DNA of 64,000 nt from Solen grandis (lineage: Eukaryota > Mollusca > Bivalvia > Adapedonta > Solenidae), in NCBI GenBank assembly GCA_021229015.1, contig CM037777.1, positions 68,238,840 to 68,302,839 on the forward strand. Reading direction: 5' to 3'. The notes under the pieces were generated by a model. The model had not been told where the DNA came from. It made no database searches and saw only the letters and a list, made by a program, of their open reading frames with translations. Positions 10,794-22,731 of this stretch are shown here, piece after piece (the stretch's first letter is position 1; each line of letters begins with the position of its first letter). Both the position numbers and the translations under genes were made by a program.

Positions 10794-10799
10794 ATGACG

Positions 10800-11300
10800 T
10801 AAATCATAATTGTAGTATTCTGGGATTTATTTCTATTGAAGTATATACAGATAAAAAACAACATAAAGTAACATATATCGTAGTGGCTGAAAAAAAGCAA
10901 ATTATGGAACTTTTAATACATAAAAATGGTATCACCATTTACAATCACATGAATAGATTGTACTTTTTTTTATAAATAATTGATATGCATTTTATTCTTA
11001 TTATTGATTTTTTTTTCACATTTAACTTTTATTTGCCACACGTTCATAGGTAAGTGGAGGTGTGGCTATTCCCTTCCATACCTTACAATATAAATATATA
11101 AAACATATTAAATATGAAATGATATATTTTTACAATGTAAAATACAAATACATACAAGTATATGATATTTTCATACAGAATATATGAACAAAACAAAAAG
11201 AAGAAGACTGCCTTGTCTTGATTGCACTTTGTATATATCTTCTATTTTTGTTTAAGTGTTAATTTAATAAAAATAAGTAATAAAAAATAAACAATCTTTT
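10800..11300. other. AT-rich, no gene recognised
   Basis: Nothing supported beyond a small hairpin-like GCCACAC-GTGTGGC at 11036-11067. Confidence 0.45.
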
Positions 11301-11303
11301 TTT

Positions 11304-11390
11304 TTGTCTCCACTGAGATACGATCCCATGCGGAGACACATCGGGAGAATTGGAAGTCGAAGGCGCTACCACTACACTATTCTGGTTCCC
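11304..11390 (-). mobile_element. tRNA-like SINE head
   Basis: On the minus strand it reads a box-A-like TAGTGTAGTGGTAGCGCC followed after about 40 bases by a weak box-B-like GGGATCGTATCTC. The acceptor stem does not pair, so this is a SINE remnant and not a working tRNA gene. Confidence 0.4.
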
Positions 11391-11399
11391 TGTTGTACG

Positions 11400-12720
11400 G
11401 GGATTAACAACACCTAAAACTACATCCTTGGGCTATTGGATGAAAACGTTTCCCTTACGTTTTAAAAAAAGCGAATTGCCATAATAAGCTTTTTTTGAGA
11501 CACTAATATAATTGTTTGTACTTTTTTTAAGCTTCTAGAATAAAAAATACTATTTGTATATGTTGTAAATCAGTCAAAAGAAATAAAATAATTTTTGGTA
11601 AAATAAATGACAAATATGATATCCGTCTAAAAGATATTATAGTTATATATAAAATGTGTAACTGAGAGAGTGCGATATACACGTAGTGCCTGCACAATGC
11701 AGACTTCGTATCCCGAACAAATCCCACCTTTACTGTTGTACAGTTGAGGTCTCAATTAAAGCATGATCCTGGTCGTGGGCTCTCATGCACAGTCTTCTTT
11801 CTACAAACTTTAATTTCTTTCCCTTTCTCTCGATCTATTTATTTATTCTTTTCTGATTTCATCAAAGGCTAATTGTTTTGTTTTTTCTTCTTCTTACCAA
11901 CTTTATTTTTTAAATTCCTCTACTCTTATTCTTACCAAATAATCCTCGTTCCCACTCTTTTCATTAAATTCTCTAGTCGTCTCTCCATTTTTTTCCCTTC
12001 CCTTTTTATGTTTCGCTACTCCAATATTTCTGTCCTTTATCATTTTTGCTCCTCCTCTTTAAAAATATACTGCATATCCCTAGTTGTAAGATATTTTGTT
12101 AGTACGTAATCCTGTAAATTCAACAAATTGTGTAGACTTTTTCAATAGATTCATTAAGTCCATCGTTGTTATATTTTTTCTCCACAAAAAACTAGAATGA
12201 TCATGGCCCCGCTTGGATTTGGCTAGTGTGTTCAAAGGAAAGAGGAAAGAAAGAAAAAATAAGAACCCCAATCCCTCGGAAAAACCGATAGACCTTTCTC
12301 TCTCTGTATAATTTTATTGTCTTTAAATTATATTTATGTCAGTACGGGAAAATATTTTAAACAGCATGGATTCTCGCCACAGGGGAATGATGACAGTATA
12401 ATAATAAAATAAATTTTGTCAAAAATTTTATGTAATGAGTTACTATAGTTTGAGTACACAATATGTATCATTTGCTTAGACTTAAAAAAATACCAACAAA
12501 TTACAACAAAACTGCACGCATTCATCGCAAGGATCACTCTAGTTTTCAATGATTTCAGTCCCTGTAGAATTATCTTTCTTTTCTCTGGAGATAAAATAAA
12601 ACAAAGATTAAGATATCATAATGAAATAAACAAATGTACATAAGATGCAGTATGATTTATTATTATTATTATAGCTGTTTTTTGTCGCTGCGACAGTATG
12701 TAACGACGCCCATCTAAGTA
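11400..12720. other. AT-rich and pyrimidine-rich, no gene assigned
   Basis: 11800-12080 is strongly pyrimidine-rich on the plus strand. A minus-strand frame at 12080-12271 has a helical, LINE-like look but no diagnostic block. Confidence 0.35.
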
Positions 12721-12723
12721 CAG

Positions 12724-12890
12724 AGAGGCGTTGTGGTCTAGTGGTAAAACACCCGACTGCGGATCCGAAGGTTGTGTATTCAAGCCCTGTTTGGGGAAAG
12801 GATTTTTCTTAATCTTCCTAGACGCAAAGTACTGGTTCAACAAAGGAACCGTCGAGAGGGATTTTTATAAGTTGTAAGTCGACGAAAAAT
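12724..12890 (+). mobile_element. SINE-B copy 1, tRNA-derived
   Basis: The head GTGGTCTAGTGGTAAAAC (box A) and TGTATTCAAGCCC (box B) are followed by a body with AAGTACTGGTTC and TATAAGTTGTAAGTCG. The body is shared with 22290-22460. The cloverleaf is imperfect, so this is not a tRNA gene. Confidence 0.65.
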
Positions 12891-13003
12891 AAATTTAAAC
12901 TTAGTACAGAGAGGCAAAGACTCCGAGTTCACATAAAATTACTTTATAAAATTAATATTACTATTTGATCTATAGCTAAGAAACTAAAACGCGTGATTCT
13001 GAA

Positions 13004-13158
13004 TAACGTCAGAGAATCGACATACTCATGACGTCATAAGTTGTGACGTCGCGAACATAGTGACGTCGTTATATGTTTGACGTCGCCTAGCAGCAGTAGG
13101 TGAATTGATTTTGGTAACATCGGGTGGTTTGTGATTATAGTAGTGGATCATTGAAGAA
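13004..13158 (+). promoter_or_regulatory. Cluster of TGACGTC (CRE/ATF-like) sites followed by a splice donor
   Basis: TGACGTC occurs at 13029, 13044, 13061 and 13078 (the first as TGACGTCAT), with a related AACGTCAG at 13004. Spacing is 15-17 bases. About 75 bases downstream lies GAAGAAG|GTAAGA, a good donor. This could be a plus-strand promoter and non-coding first exon; no downstream exon was recognised, so the gene is unknown. Confidence 0.35.
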
Positions 13159-13159
13159 G

Positions 13160-13771
13160 GTAAGACGTTTTATATTCCTTATTAAAAGCAGGACCTTAAA
13201 TGGTAGAATATATCAAGTCAAAAGTTTTAAGATGTAAGAATAGATTTGAAGCTATGCCGTGAGTCCTCATTAGTTAATCTTACTTTTCTGATGTCCTTGT
13301 CTCTATGTGTGGATAGACGGTTGTTCCATAAACGGGATGCTGTGTGTTTTGTCTACTACCACGACAACCCAAAGTCTTTAAAACTGTCGTGGCCCACTGA
13401 TATATACACTATGTACATCTGTTGCTTAGAGATCAGTATATATTTATAGTTCCAGGACTGGTTGACCTGGTGTCAGAATAATTGATATATGATAGATATC
13501 ATGTAGTAAAGGTCCTCAAATGACAGAAATACAGTCAGTGGAGTGTAAAAAACATTTTAGAAATTCTAAATTTGGGAAAAATATTTGAAGTTCCGCAAGT
13601 TATATCGAATCGACTGAAATATGAAAGCCAATGCGTATGATATGTCATGAATATGATAATCCTCCTTACCGTGACATTTGTGAACATTTATTACTATAAA
13701 TGAAAGCATTGGCAAGAATTTTGAGTTCAAAAGACTGCTGAGAAAGATTCTGGAGAAGATGTATCTGAACA

Positions 13772-13810
<39 letters not shown>

Positions 13811-14600
13811 GATGTTAATTACACAGGTTATGTCAATATAATACTCATGCCATATATCTTTTATAACAAAATGATTACTTTAAGACAGAAAAAAATGCGA
13901 TTCTTCAAGCATTGTGCCTGATTCGGTCACTATTCCATGTCCTGCATTACACAAGAGGAGAAAGATAGAGATAGAGAAAATGCTAAACTTAAAATTGAGG
14001 CGGGGGGGGGGGGGGAGACTCTGTTTTCCGAATTTCGCAATTTGTCCGAGCATTTGATTTTCCCAGTCAGTCCAGGGATTATCCCAATTTCACTATAAAT
14101 CAATTTGATACCATTGCAAGATTTACTCAGCAGTTCTATCTTTTAGGGGAATTAGAAAACATTTTGTTTCCTTTGATGGAATCTTAATAAATAGAATATC
14201 TAATTAGTTGCAAATTGTTAAATGGATGTTGATGACCCGAGCTAGTGTTGCTTATACGTTAAACTGTGTGTAGCATGAGCTGTGTCCACTTAGTTATTTT
14301 TTCACTCAGGTAAAACAAATTATTTTGAGAGACGGTATTTAAGTTAGCATTCGTCCATTTATAATTTTTGACAAAAAGGTGTTATATTCTCTTATATTAA
14401 TACTTATATATAATATATTTTCTTAATATGGAATATTTTGAATGTTTGGTATAAGAATATTATATTTCTGAAAATTTGGAGTTTGTATAAATTACATTTA
14501 GAAATAGCTTTAGACTATGTATTAGTATAATATTTTCATATCCAACTAATGAAATGCAACTTGCTCAGTAATAAGAAATTTCGTAAAACTGAGTAAAAAT
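13160..14600. other. No exon recognised; simple repeats only
   Basis: Holds a (TTGA)9 microsatellite at 13774-13809 and a run of 14 G at 14002-14015. Open frames here show no protein-like pattern. Confidence 0.45.
13774..13809. repeat. (TTGA)9 microsatellite
   Basis: Nine perfect tetranucleotide units. Confidence 0.9.
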
Positions 14601-14609
14601 GATTTAAGT

Positions 14610-15290
14610 GCATCTCTCCCTCTTTTCTTCTCTCCCTGTCTATTCATACTATCTGTCTGTCGGTCTCTCACCCCCCACACACTTCTCTCTTCTGTCTATT
14701 CATACTATCTGTCTGTTTGTCTGTCTGTCTCTCTCTCACCCCCCCCCCCAACACACACTTATCTCTTCTTCTGTCTATTCATACTGTCTGTCTGTCTGTC
14801 TCGCTCTCCCTCTCACACCCCCACACACACTTCCGTCTCCTTCTGTCTATTCATACTGTCTGTCTGTATGTCTCTCTCTCTCTCTATCGCACCCCCAACA
14901 CACACTTCTCTCTCCTTCTGTCTATTCATACTGTCTGTCTGTCTCTCTCTCATCCCCCACACACTTCTCTCTTCTGTCTATTCATACTATATGTCTGTAT
15001 GTCTGTCTGTCTGTCTCTGTCTCTCTTTCTCTCTCTCTCTCTCTCACCCCAACACACACTTCTCTCTTCTTCTGTCTATTAATACTATCTGTCTGTCTCT
15101 CTCTCATCCCCCCAAACACACACTTCTCTCGTCTGTCTATTCATACTATCTGTCTGTCTGTCTGTCTCTCTCTTTCACCACACACTTCTTCTTTCTCTTC
15201 TGTCTGTCTGTCTCTCTCTCTCACCGACACACACACACACACACACACGCTCGAGTGCGCGCGCGCGCGCACACACACACACACACATTT
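14610..15290. repeat. Pyrimidine-rich minisatellite ending in (CA)n and (GC)n
   Basis: About ten units of 55-80 bases, each with CTGTCTATTCATACTNTCTG, variable (TGTC)n and (TC)n, then CACCCC and ACACACTTCTC. The strand is almost free of G outside TG steps. It closes with (CA)n, a GCGCGCGC run at 15256-15270 and (CA)n. The long open frames here are low-complexity and not genes. Confidence 0.85.
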
Positions 15291-15299
15291 CTTGTCGCA

Positions 15300-16280
15300 A
15301 CTTGTTCCCCCAACCTCTAATTGAATTTGACCACTAGTCTCGTAATGACTCCCTCGAGACACAATCTGGTTCAAGCAATGTACTGCTAGATTTGTTTCCA
15401 TGTTTAATTAATGAGCCCAATTAACCCCTAGCAACGGTGGATGCACGAAGAACTAGTTTCCTTAACACTCCATGTTCAGTAATGAAAGGAGAAAGGGTTA
15501 TCGAATTCAATCAAAAATATAGTTTTGCTTTTGTCAGAGCTGACGGGAAATAGTAACTGATATTCAATGGCAGCAGCGGAAACGCTCTCTAAAGGTATTT
15601 AAATGTGATTTACCCTTATGCATTTTTGTAGTTTGTGATTTGCACGAGAGCACGCTTTTCACTGGATAACATGTATCACAGATATAGATTAATCCGCGTC
15701 ATACAAAACCTAAACACAAGCTCAATTGTACATTAATATTCATTAATTCAATTCCGATAATCATCGATCCATCCGTATATTTTACTGTTATGTTGAAATC
15801 ATTGCCACCAATATCATCATCATCATCATCATCATCAAAAAACATTACCATCATCAAAGTCTTGATCATTTTCATCATCATCTCTTTCTTTTGTCTTAAT
15901 ATGTCACTGTCACCATTCCTTAATTTTATTGATTAGTTATACATTGATTAAGCAAAAAAATAGGTATTTAAAAAAAAAAAAGAAAAAAAGAAGAAAAAAA
16001 GGATTGTTTCCTTGTTATGGTTGAATGAACGTATGCTATCGTCTATTTGCTTCTGAGTTTGTAGTACTGTATGTTGTTACAAAAAAAAGCTATTGTTTTA
16101 AATCATCTGATGACAGAAATACATCTCACTGTATATAATTGATGTTTCTAAGTTACGAGAAAACATTTTTTGTCGTTGTTTGTGTGTGTGTATCACTGTA
16201 TGTGTGTTTGTTCTGTACACTACTACTTTTACTATTATCGCAGCTGCTATTAATATTATGTTTTGAAGTCTACCGTCACT
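15300..16280. other. No gene recognised
   Basis: Includes (ATC)8 at 15813-15836 and an A-rich run at 15970-16001. No exon or element was identified. Confidence 0.4.
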
Positions 16281-16282
16281 GT

Positions 16283-18176
16283 AACAGTATTTCAGTCATA
16301 TAACCACGTCAGGCTTAACAGTATTTCAGTCATATAACCACGCCAGGCTTAACAGTATTTCAGTCATAAAACCTCGCAGGGCTTAACAGTATTTCAGTCA
16401 TATAACCACGTCAGGCTTAACAGTATTTCAGTCATATAACCACGTCAGGCTTAACAGTATTTCAGTCATATAACCACGTTAGGCTTAACAGTATTTCAGT
16501 CATATAACCATGCCAGGCTTAACAGTATTTCAGTCATATAACCATGCCAGGCTTAACAGTATTTCAGTCAAATAACCATGCCAGGCTTAACAGTATTTCA
16601 GTCATATAACCACGCCAGGCTTAACAGTATTTCAGTCATATAACCACGCAGGGCTTAACAGTATTTCAGTCATATAACCATGCCAGGCTTAACAGTATTT
16701 CAGTCAAATAACCATGCCAGGCTTAACAGTATTTCAGTCATATAACCATGCCAGGCTTAACAGTATTTCAGTCATATAACCATGCCAGGCTTAACAGTAT
16801 TTCAGTCATATAACCATGCCAGGCTTAACAGTATTTCAGTCATATAACCATGCCAGGCTTAACAGTATTTCAGTCATATAACCACGCCAGGCTTAACAGT
16901 ATTTCAGTCATATAACCACGCAGGGCTTAACAGTATTTCAGTCATATAACCATGCCAGGCTTAACAGTATTTCAGTCATATAACCATGCCAGGCTTAACA
17001 GTATTTCAGTCATATAACCATTCCAGGCTTAACAGTATTTCAGTCAAATAACCACGCCAGGCTTAACAGTATTTCAGCAATATAAACCACGTCAGACGTA
17101 CTTGAGTCATATAACCATGTCAGGCTTTACAGTAGTTCATTCATATAACCACGCCGGGCTTAACAGTATTTGAGTCATATAACCACGCCAGGCTTAACAG
17201 TATTTCAGTCATATAACCACGCCAGGCTTAACAGTATTTCAGTCATATAACCACGTCAGGCTTAACAGTATTTCAGTCATATAACCATGCCAGGCTTAAC
17301 AGTATTTCAGTCAAATAACCATGCCAGGCTTAACAGTATTTCAGTCATATAACCACGCCAGGCTTAACAGTATTTCAGTCGTAAAACCACGCAGGGCTTA
17401 ACAGTATTTCAGTTATATAACCACGCCAGGCTTAACAGTATTTCAGTCATATAACCACGCCAGGCTTAACAGTATTTCAGTCATATAACCACGCCAGGCT
17501 TTACAGTAGTTCATTCATATAACCACGCCGGGCTTAACAGTATTTGAGTCATATAACCACGCCAGGCTTAACAGTATTTCAGTCATATAACCACGCCAGG
17601 CTTCACAGTATTTCAGTCATCTAACCACGTCAGGCTTAACAGTATTTCAGTCATATAACCACGCCAGGCTTAACAGTATTTCAGTCATATAACCACGCCA
17701 GGCTTAACAGTATTTCAGTCATATAACCACGCCAGGCTTAACAGTATTTCAGTCATATAACCACGCCAGGCTTAACAGTATTTCAGTCATATAACCACGC
17801 CAGGCTTAACAGTATTTCAGTCATATAACCACGCCAGGCTTAACAGTATTTCAGTCATATAACCACGCCAGGCTTAACAGTATTTCAGTCATATAACCAC
17901 GCCAGGCTTAACAGTATTTCAGTCATATAACCACGCCAGGCTTAACAGTATTTCAGTCATATAACCACGCCAGGCTTAACAGTATTTCAGTCATATAACC
18001 ACGCCAGGCTTAACAGTATTTCAATCATATAACCACGCTAAGCTTAACAGTATTTCAGTCATATAACCACGCAGGGCTTAGCAGTATTTCAGTCATATAA
18101 CCATGCCAGACTTAACAGTATTTCAGTCAAATAACCATGCCAGGCTTAACAGTATTTCAGTCATATAACCACGCCA
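16283..18176. repeat. 34-bp satellite, about 55 copies, running into an assembly gap
   Basis: The unit reads AACAGTATTTCAGTCATATA then ACCACGCCAGGCTT. 1,894 bases hold about 55.7 units with point variants (CACG/CATG, GCC/GTC, TATA/AATA). Variant order suggests higher-order blocks, for example the near-identical CACGCC stretch at 17640-18010. The first unit continues leftwards as GTCTACCGTCACTGT, matching the SINE-A tail. Confidence 0.95.
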
Positions 18177-18276
18177 NNNNNNNNNNNNNNNNNNNNNNNN
18201 NNNNNNNNNNNNNNNNNNNNNNNNNNNNNNNNNNNNNNNNNNNNNNNNNNNNNNNNNNNNNNNNNNNNNNNNNNNN
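18177..18276. other. Assembly gap (100 N)
   Basis: Exactly 100 N, the usual placeholder for a gap of unknown length. It starts inside the satellite and resumes in unrelated sequence. Confidence 0.97.
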
Positions 18277-18460
18277 AGAAAATTAATATTTATCTTTCAT
18301 AAATGTATAAATGAATATTCATGAAGCAAAGGATTAATTACAAAGTCAAAAAGACATATAACATGAAATGATTCAAATCCAAAACAAATGGTCATGATCA
18401 TGAAAGGTGAACCACAAAGAAATGTTCATTTTTCTAAAAAAAAAAAAACCTTCATATTTC
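18277..18460. repeat. Dispersed repeat, copy 1
   Basis: Shares with 20985-21125 the order TCATAAATGT, TATTCATGAAG, AAGGATTAATTACAAAGT, ACATGAAAWGATTCA and AACAAATGGTCAT. Non-coding. Confidence 0.6.
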
Positions 18461-18928
18461 TTCTATTTTAATAAGATAAATCAAGAACATATGTACTAAC
18501 TTTTGCAAAAAATATCACCTAAAGTATGTTATAGGCCATTTTTTGTAAGCTGCTCAGCAGTTTACACATTTTAGGGTCATGTAACAACTTTGACGTCTTT
18601 GAAAGAGCAAATGTCATTTATAATTTCATATCTAGATGTGTGTTATAAATTATCTTCAAAAAGTCATAATAAAACATGCCATATTTTATTTGGTCTAGTT
18701 TAATGTTAAATGTTTTATCAAATTGTGTCTGTGAATCGAATAGAGGATTTTAATGAAAAAGAAGTTATATTTGTGATTATGAAAATAAGGCAGATTGTGA
18801 AATAAAATGTTAAATAAATTTTATGCAGATTTAATGTGTTTCATCTGAAACATACTGAGAGCTTAATTGACATTAAAATTTCTATGCAACATAGTGTATT
18901 TACTTTCAATAAGACAAAGAATGTAAAA

Positions 18929-20714
18929 ACAAGAGGGCCATGATGGCCCTACATCGCTCACCTGAGTACCACTGTTCTAAAGGCAACCTTAAGTAATACT
19001 GACCATAACTCCAATACAAGGCATAATAATCCTTGGTTTATTAACATTATGTATACATCTGATCAAGATCGCTTATAAATGTGGATGCTAGAATGTGAAC
19101 AAAGTTAAATATAACATTTTTATACTTTAAGGGCCATAATTAAAGATAGTGGTCCGATACCAAGTCAACCTTGATCGCAAGATAATAGTCATTAACATTA
19201 CCATCAGGTTTGTGTAAGTTTACTTTCTAAATAATCCCTAGGAAGCTGAATTTTCAAGAGATCAGCTTTGTTTGAGCAGTTTTGGTAGAGGGTAATGATG
19301 TGATAATTTTTGTTTAATGAAATAAAATTCTTATAAACATATTTAGAAGAGAAGATTTAAGGAAAAAAATAATAATAAAAAAAAAATAACCTGGTAATAT
19401 TCATTTGGTTGCAAATGCATCCAAAGTTCTACATGGATCAAGTTTATTTTAGCTAAATTTATAGCGAGTTACCAAAGGAACGCCTGTGCCAAAAAATTCT
19501 AAAATTTGGCCTGCAGTTTTGGAGAACAGGTCTCTATAGTTTTCACTATATACAAATAAGGCAAATTAACCCTGCCCATGGCAGCCATGTTCTTTTATGG
19601 ATTGGAATAATTTCCTTGGTAGAGAATTACCCTAGGAACATTTTGAAATCTGGCCAGTAGTTTTAAAGATAATGATTTTTAAAGTTTTCATATTTCTTTT
19701 TCTTTCTGTTGCCATGGCAACCAGAGTTCTGCATGGATCAAGTTTATTTCGACAACTTTTGTGAAGGTTCACCCAAGGATCATTCCTGCCAAGTTTAATC
19801 AAATTCTGTCCAGCGGTTTCAGAGATGTCATTTAAAGCAAATTGTTGATGACGCACGACAAACAACAAAGGACACAGGGTGATCCTAATAGCTTAACTTG
19901 AGCATGTTGTGCTCAGGAGAGCTAAAAATGTCCAAAAAGAAAAAATAACACCTCAAATACATTTCGAGTTATGCTCCAGGCAAAAATTAAGCCTGAAATA
20001 TAACAAAGGGAAATAACTTAAAATTTATGAAAGGTAGAGTAATCATTCTTGTGCACTGCACCCCTCCGCTATGAAATCTATCCACCTGTGAAGTATCAAG
20101 TTGATACCTCTTTGAGTTATGCTCCGGACAAATCTGTGAGACGGAAAGATGTACGGAAACTATTACCATATCTCCCGCTGCCTTCATTGGGGGATAATAA
20201 GGAAACAAGCTGACTCCCTAGGGGCCTCATTTTTCAAGGGATCAAGGGATCATCTTTATTTTAGCAATTATGGTAGGCATTTATGAGGTGGCCATTTGTG
20301 CTAAATGAAATCAAATCTGACCATTGGTTTCACAGAAGAATTTGGAAATTTTCTATATAGAGTTTATAAGAAAACTAGCCGACTCCCTAGGGGCCTCATT
20401 TTTCAAGGGATCACTTAGAAATTATGGTAGAACACTATGAGGTGACCATTTCTGCCGAAGGAAATTAAATTCTGACCATTGGTTTCAGAGAAGTTTTTCA
20501 AGTAAATTCTGTTGGTTGCCATGGCAACAAGGGTTCTACATGGATCAAGTTTATTTTAGCAACTTTTGTGGAGGTTCACCCAAGGATGATACATGCCAAG
20601 TTTAATCAAATTCTACTCAGCGGTTTCAGAGAAGATGTCGTTTAAAGCAAAATTGTTGACGACAGACGCAGGGTGATCCCAATAGCTCACCTTGAGCATG
20701 TGCTCTGGTGAGCT
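18929..20714 (+). repeat. AGGGCCATGATGGCCCT dispersed repeat, copy 1 (long)
   Basis: Starts ACAAGAGGGCCATGATGGCC, then CTACATCGCTCACCTGAG, and ends AGCTCACCTTGAGCATG, then TGCTCTGGTGAGCT. Its interior has internal duplications: CTCCCTAGGGGCCTCATTTT twice (20214, 20382), and TTGCCATGGCAACNAG with ACATGGATCAAGTTTATTT several times. Copies at 51205 and 60999 show the same ends. I recognise the family from bivalve genomes; its mechanism is unknown to me. Frames inside are chance. Confidence 0.75.
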
Positions 20715-20984
20715 GAAAAAAAAAAAGCTTATATGCAAAGGTAAACTGAGGCATTACAATCAATTTTACCAAATTCATCCAACTTTGAAATATGGTCACA
20801 GCCAAATTTTTTTAGAAAAATGAAATGGTTCATATCATGATGTACATGTGTACCAAGTGAAGACATTTTCATAGAAAAATGCTTAAATGAACAAATGGAT
20901 GGACATACAGACCGAAAATCTATATACTTCATAACATAGTTGACGGGGCATAAAAACGAAAAGTAATTGTTGTGGTTGACCTTC

Positions 20985-21125
20985 ATTCATAAAGTCATAA
21001 ATGTGTATATAAATATCTATGAAGTACCGTAAAGGGTTAATAACAAAGTTTAAAAGGACATATTACATGAAAAGATTCATATCCCCAACAAATGGTCATT
21101 ATCCATGGAAGAAGAGTGGAAACAC
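20985..21125. repeat. Dispersed repeat, copy 2
   Basis: Second copy of the 18277-18460 sequence in the same orientation. Confidence 0.55.
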
Positions 21126-21488
21126 TTCATAAACATGACCTTGAAAAGAAAAACATTTCGTTTTTAACTCATAAACAGATTCTTTGTCTGGATATGTTTT
21201 AATGATGTATCATCATTTCTATGGATATTCATGAGTATTATTTGTTGGCCCTACTTTTCCTGCAATTTGACTGTCTAAATACAGTGTGTATGGTGCATAG
21301 CTTTTATACGGGGTACACATAACTAATTTTTACAGCAGTGTCAAATTAATGCAGCAAACAAGAACTGTGCCATGTCTTCACAGGGTAAGCAAATGCTCAA
21401 AATATTAAAATATGATTTACTAAAATCTTTTGACACCCATAAATAATAGTTATGTAAACAAGTAACTGGTGTTGTATGCAACACATAA

Positions 21489-21921
21489 AGTCCCCTACCG
21501 GCTCCACCTTGACTCAATATGGTAATCAATCCCATTTTTTGCCATATTGTCACTATTTCCGTTACCATAGCAACCACAATTTTAGTCGAAGAACAAAAAT
21601 AAAATGACGTGCATAATCTACACATTGCCATCTAGTCATATAGCAAGTTTCATCAAGTTAGCTTGCTTAGTTATCGCGGGATCCCATTTTTGCCATATTT
21701 TCACTATTTCCGTTACCATAGCAACCACAATTTTAGTCGAAGAACAAAAATAAAATGACGTGCATAATCTACACATTGCCATCTAGTCATATACCAAGTT
21801 TCATCAAGTTAGCTTGCTTAGTTATTAAGTTATCGCGGGATCCAGATTTGAGCGAACAGACGGACGGACAGACGGAGGGCAAACCTATAGTCCCCTCCGG
21901 TGTGAACACCGGTAGGGGACT
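21489..21921. mobile_element. MITE with perfect 13-bp terminal inverted repeats and an internal duplication
   Basis: Termini AGTCCCCTACCGG (21489-21501) and CCGGTAGGGGACT (21909-21921) are exact reverse complements. Inside, a 152-base unit is duplicated almost perfectly (21529-21680 and 21681-21832). The right end carries a GACGGACGGACAGACGGA run. Confidence 0.75.
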
Positions 21922-21932
21922 AAAAAATTGAC

Positions 21933-22064
21933 ATTAAATAAGTGATTTGATATTGACCTTGTTATTTGTCCGTAGGACAGTTGTATTGACCTTTGGCCTG
22001 CAGCCAATACAAATGCCCTTGGACATATAACAGGGCCAATATCAAATCACTTACATGTATTTAA
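21933..22064. mobile_element. Palindromic element (hairpin)
   Basis: The arm ATTAAAT-AAGTGATTTGATATTG, then ACCTTGTTATTTGTCCG, is mirrored by the arm ending CAATATCAAATCACTT, then ACATGTATTTAAT, with matching CCAATACA blocks. Overall about 132 bases form one long hairpin. Confidence 0.6.
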
Positions 22065-22289
22065 TAACATATAACAATATTTCAAAATTTGACACAATAT
22101 CTACATATCAAAGGCTCACTGTGAAAGCTATTGAGAAATAGGTATCTCACAGCTTACAATTAAATACAGACCCGCGTTCATTTACCCTTTAAAGTCCATA
22201 ATGTTAGCATTTGTATCCCTGTTGTATGATAGTATATAGAGTGCAAGCTGGGGACCAAATCCGTAACAGTTGTGAGCATTATGGTTAAC

Positions 22290-22460
22290 TGAACACAGCC
22301 CAGGTGTCATGGTTCAGTGATAATGTACACAACTGCAAACCTAAAGGATGTGGGTTTGAACTCCATTTGGGGCAAGGTTTTTCATGGATTTCCCAGGTGT
22401 CAGGTACTGGTCCATCCCAAGATGCATCAATGGAGTTGTAAGTTGTAAGATCTTTTTTTT
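22290..22460 (+). mobile_element. SINE-B copy 2, tRNA-derived
   Basis: The head GTGTCATGGTTCAGTGATAA with box-B-like GGGTTTGAACTCC, then the body GTACTGGTCCATCCCAAG and GGAGTTGTAAGTTGTAAG, as in the 12724 copy. Confidence 0.6.
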
Positions 22461-22731
22461 TTAATCACCTTAAAACAAATAAGCTTGACTGTTTAACCTT
22501 TACCTCAGTTTTTTTTTTGATGCCTTGGAACAGAACAGATCCAGATCAGTCCAGAGACTGTCTGATCAGAGTCTCCTCTGTTTGCTCATACAAAATTGTA
22601 GCCCAGATTCTACAATCTGCTAAAAAAATCAACTGTTTCATATAGCCTGTAAGTTCAGTAAATCAATATACATGTATTATGTCAATTCAACATGTATATT
22701 TATGGGGTTAAGCTTTTAAATGGTAACTTAC

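Noticed and set aside
12080..12271. Possible old LINE C-terminus on the minus strand
   Set aside because: The peptide looks helical but lacks the zinc-knuckle and any RT block; too weak to call.
12724..12800. A tRNA gene
   Set aside because: Boxes A and B are present, but the acceptor and anticodon stems do not pair and a SINE body follows, shared with 22290. The same reasoning applies to 11304, 53305 and 57222.
14608..15401. Long open frames on both strands (up to 238 codons)
   Set aside because: They are translations of TC/TG/CA microsatellite sequence; an open frame in low-complexity DNA is expected and no domain is visible.
16283..18176. Regular repeats suggesting a CRISPR array
   Set aside because: The 34-bp units are contiguous with no unique spacers, and the host is eukaryotic. 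It is a satellite.
19632..21631. Several minus-strand frames of 70-96 codons where STING exons were expected
   Set aside because: They lie in dispersed repeats and none shows STING blocks such as the E-Y-A-T-P stretch or the aromatic ligand-binding residues.
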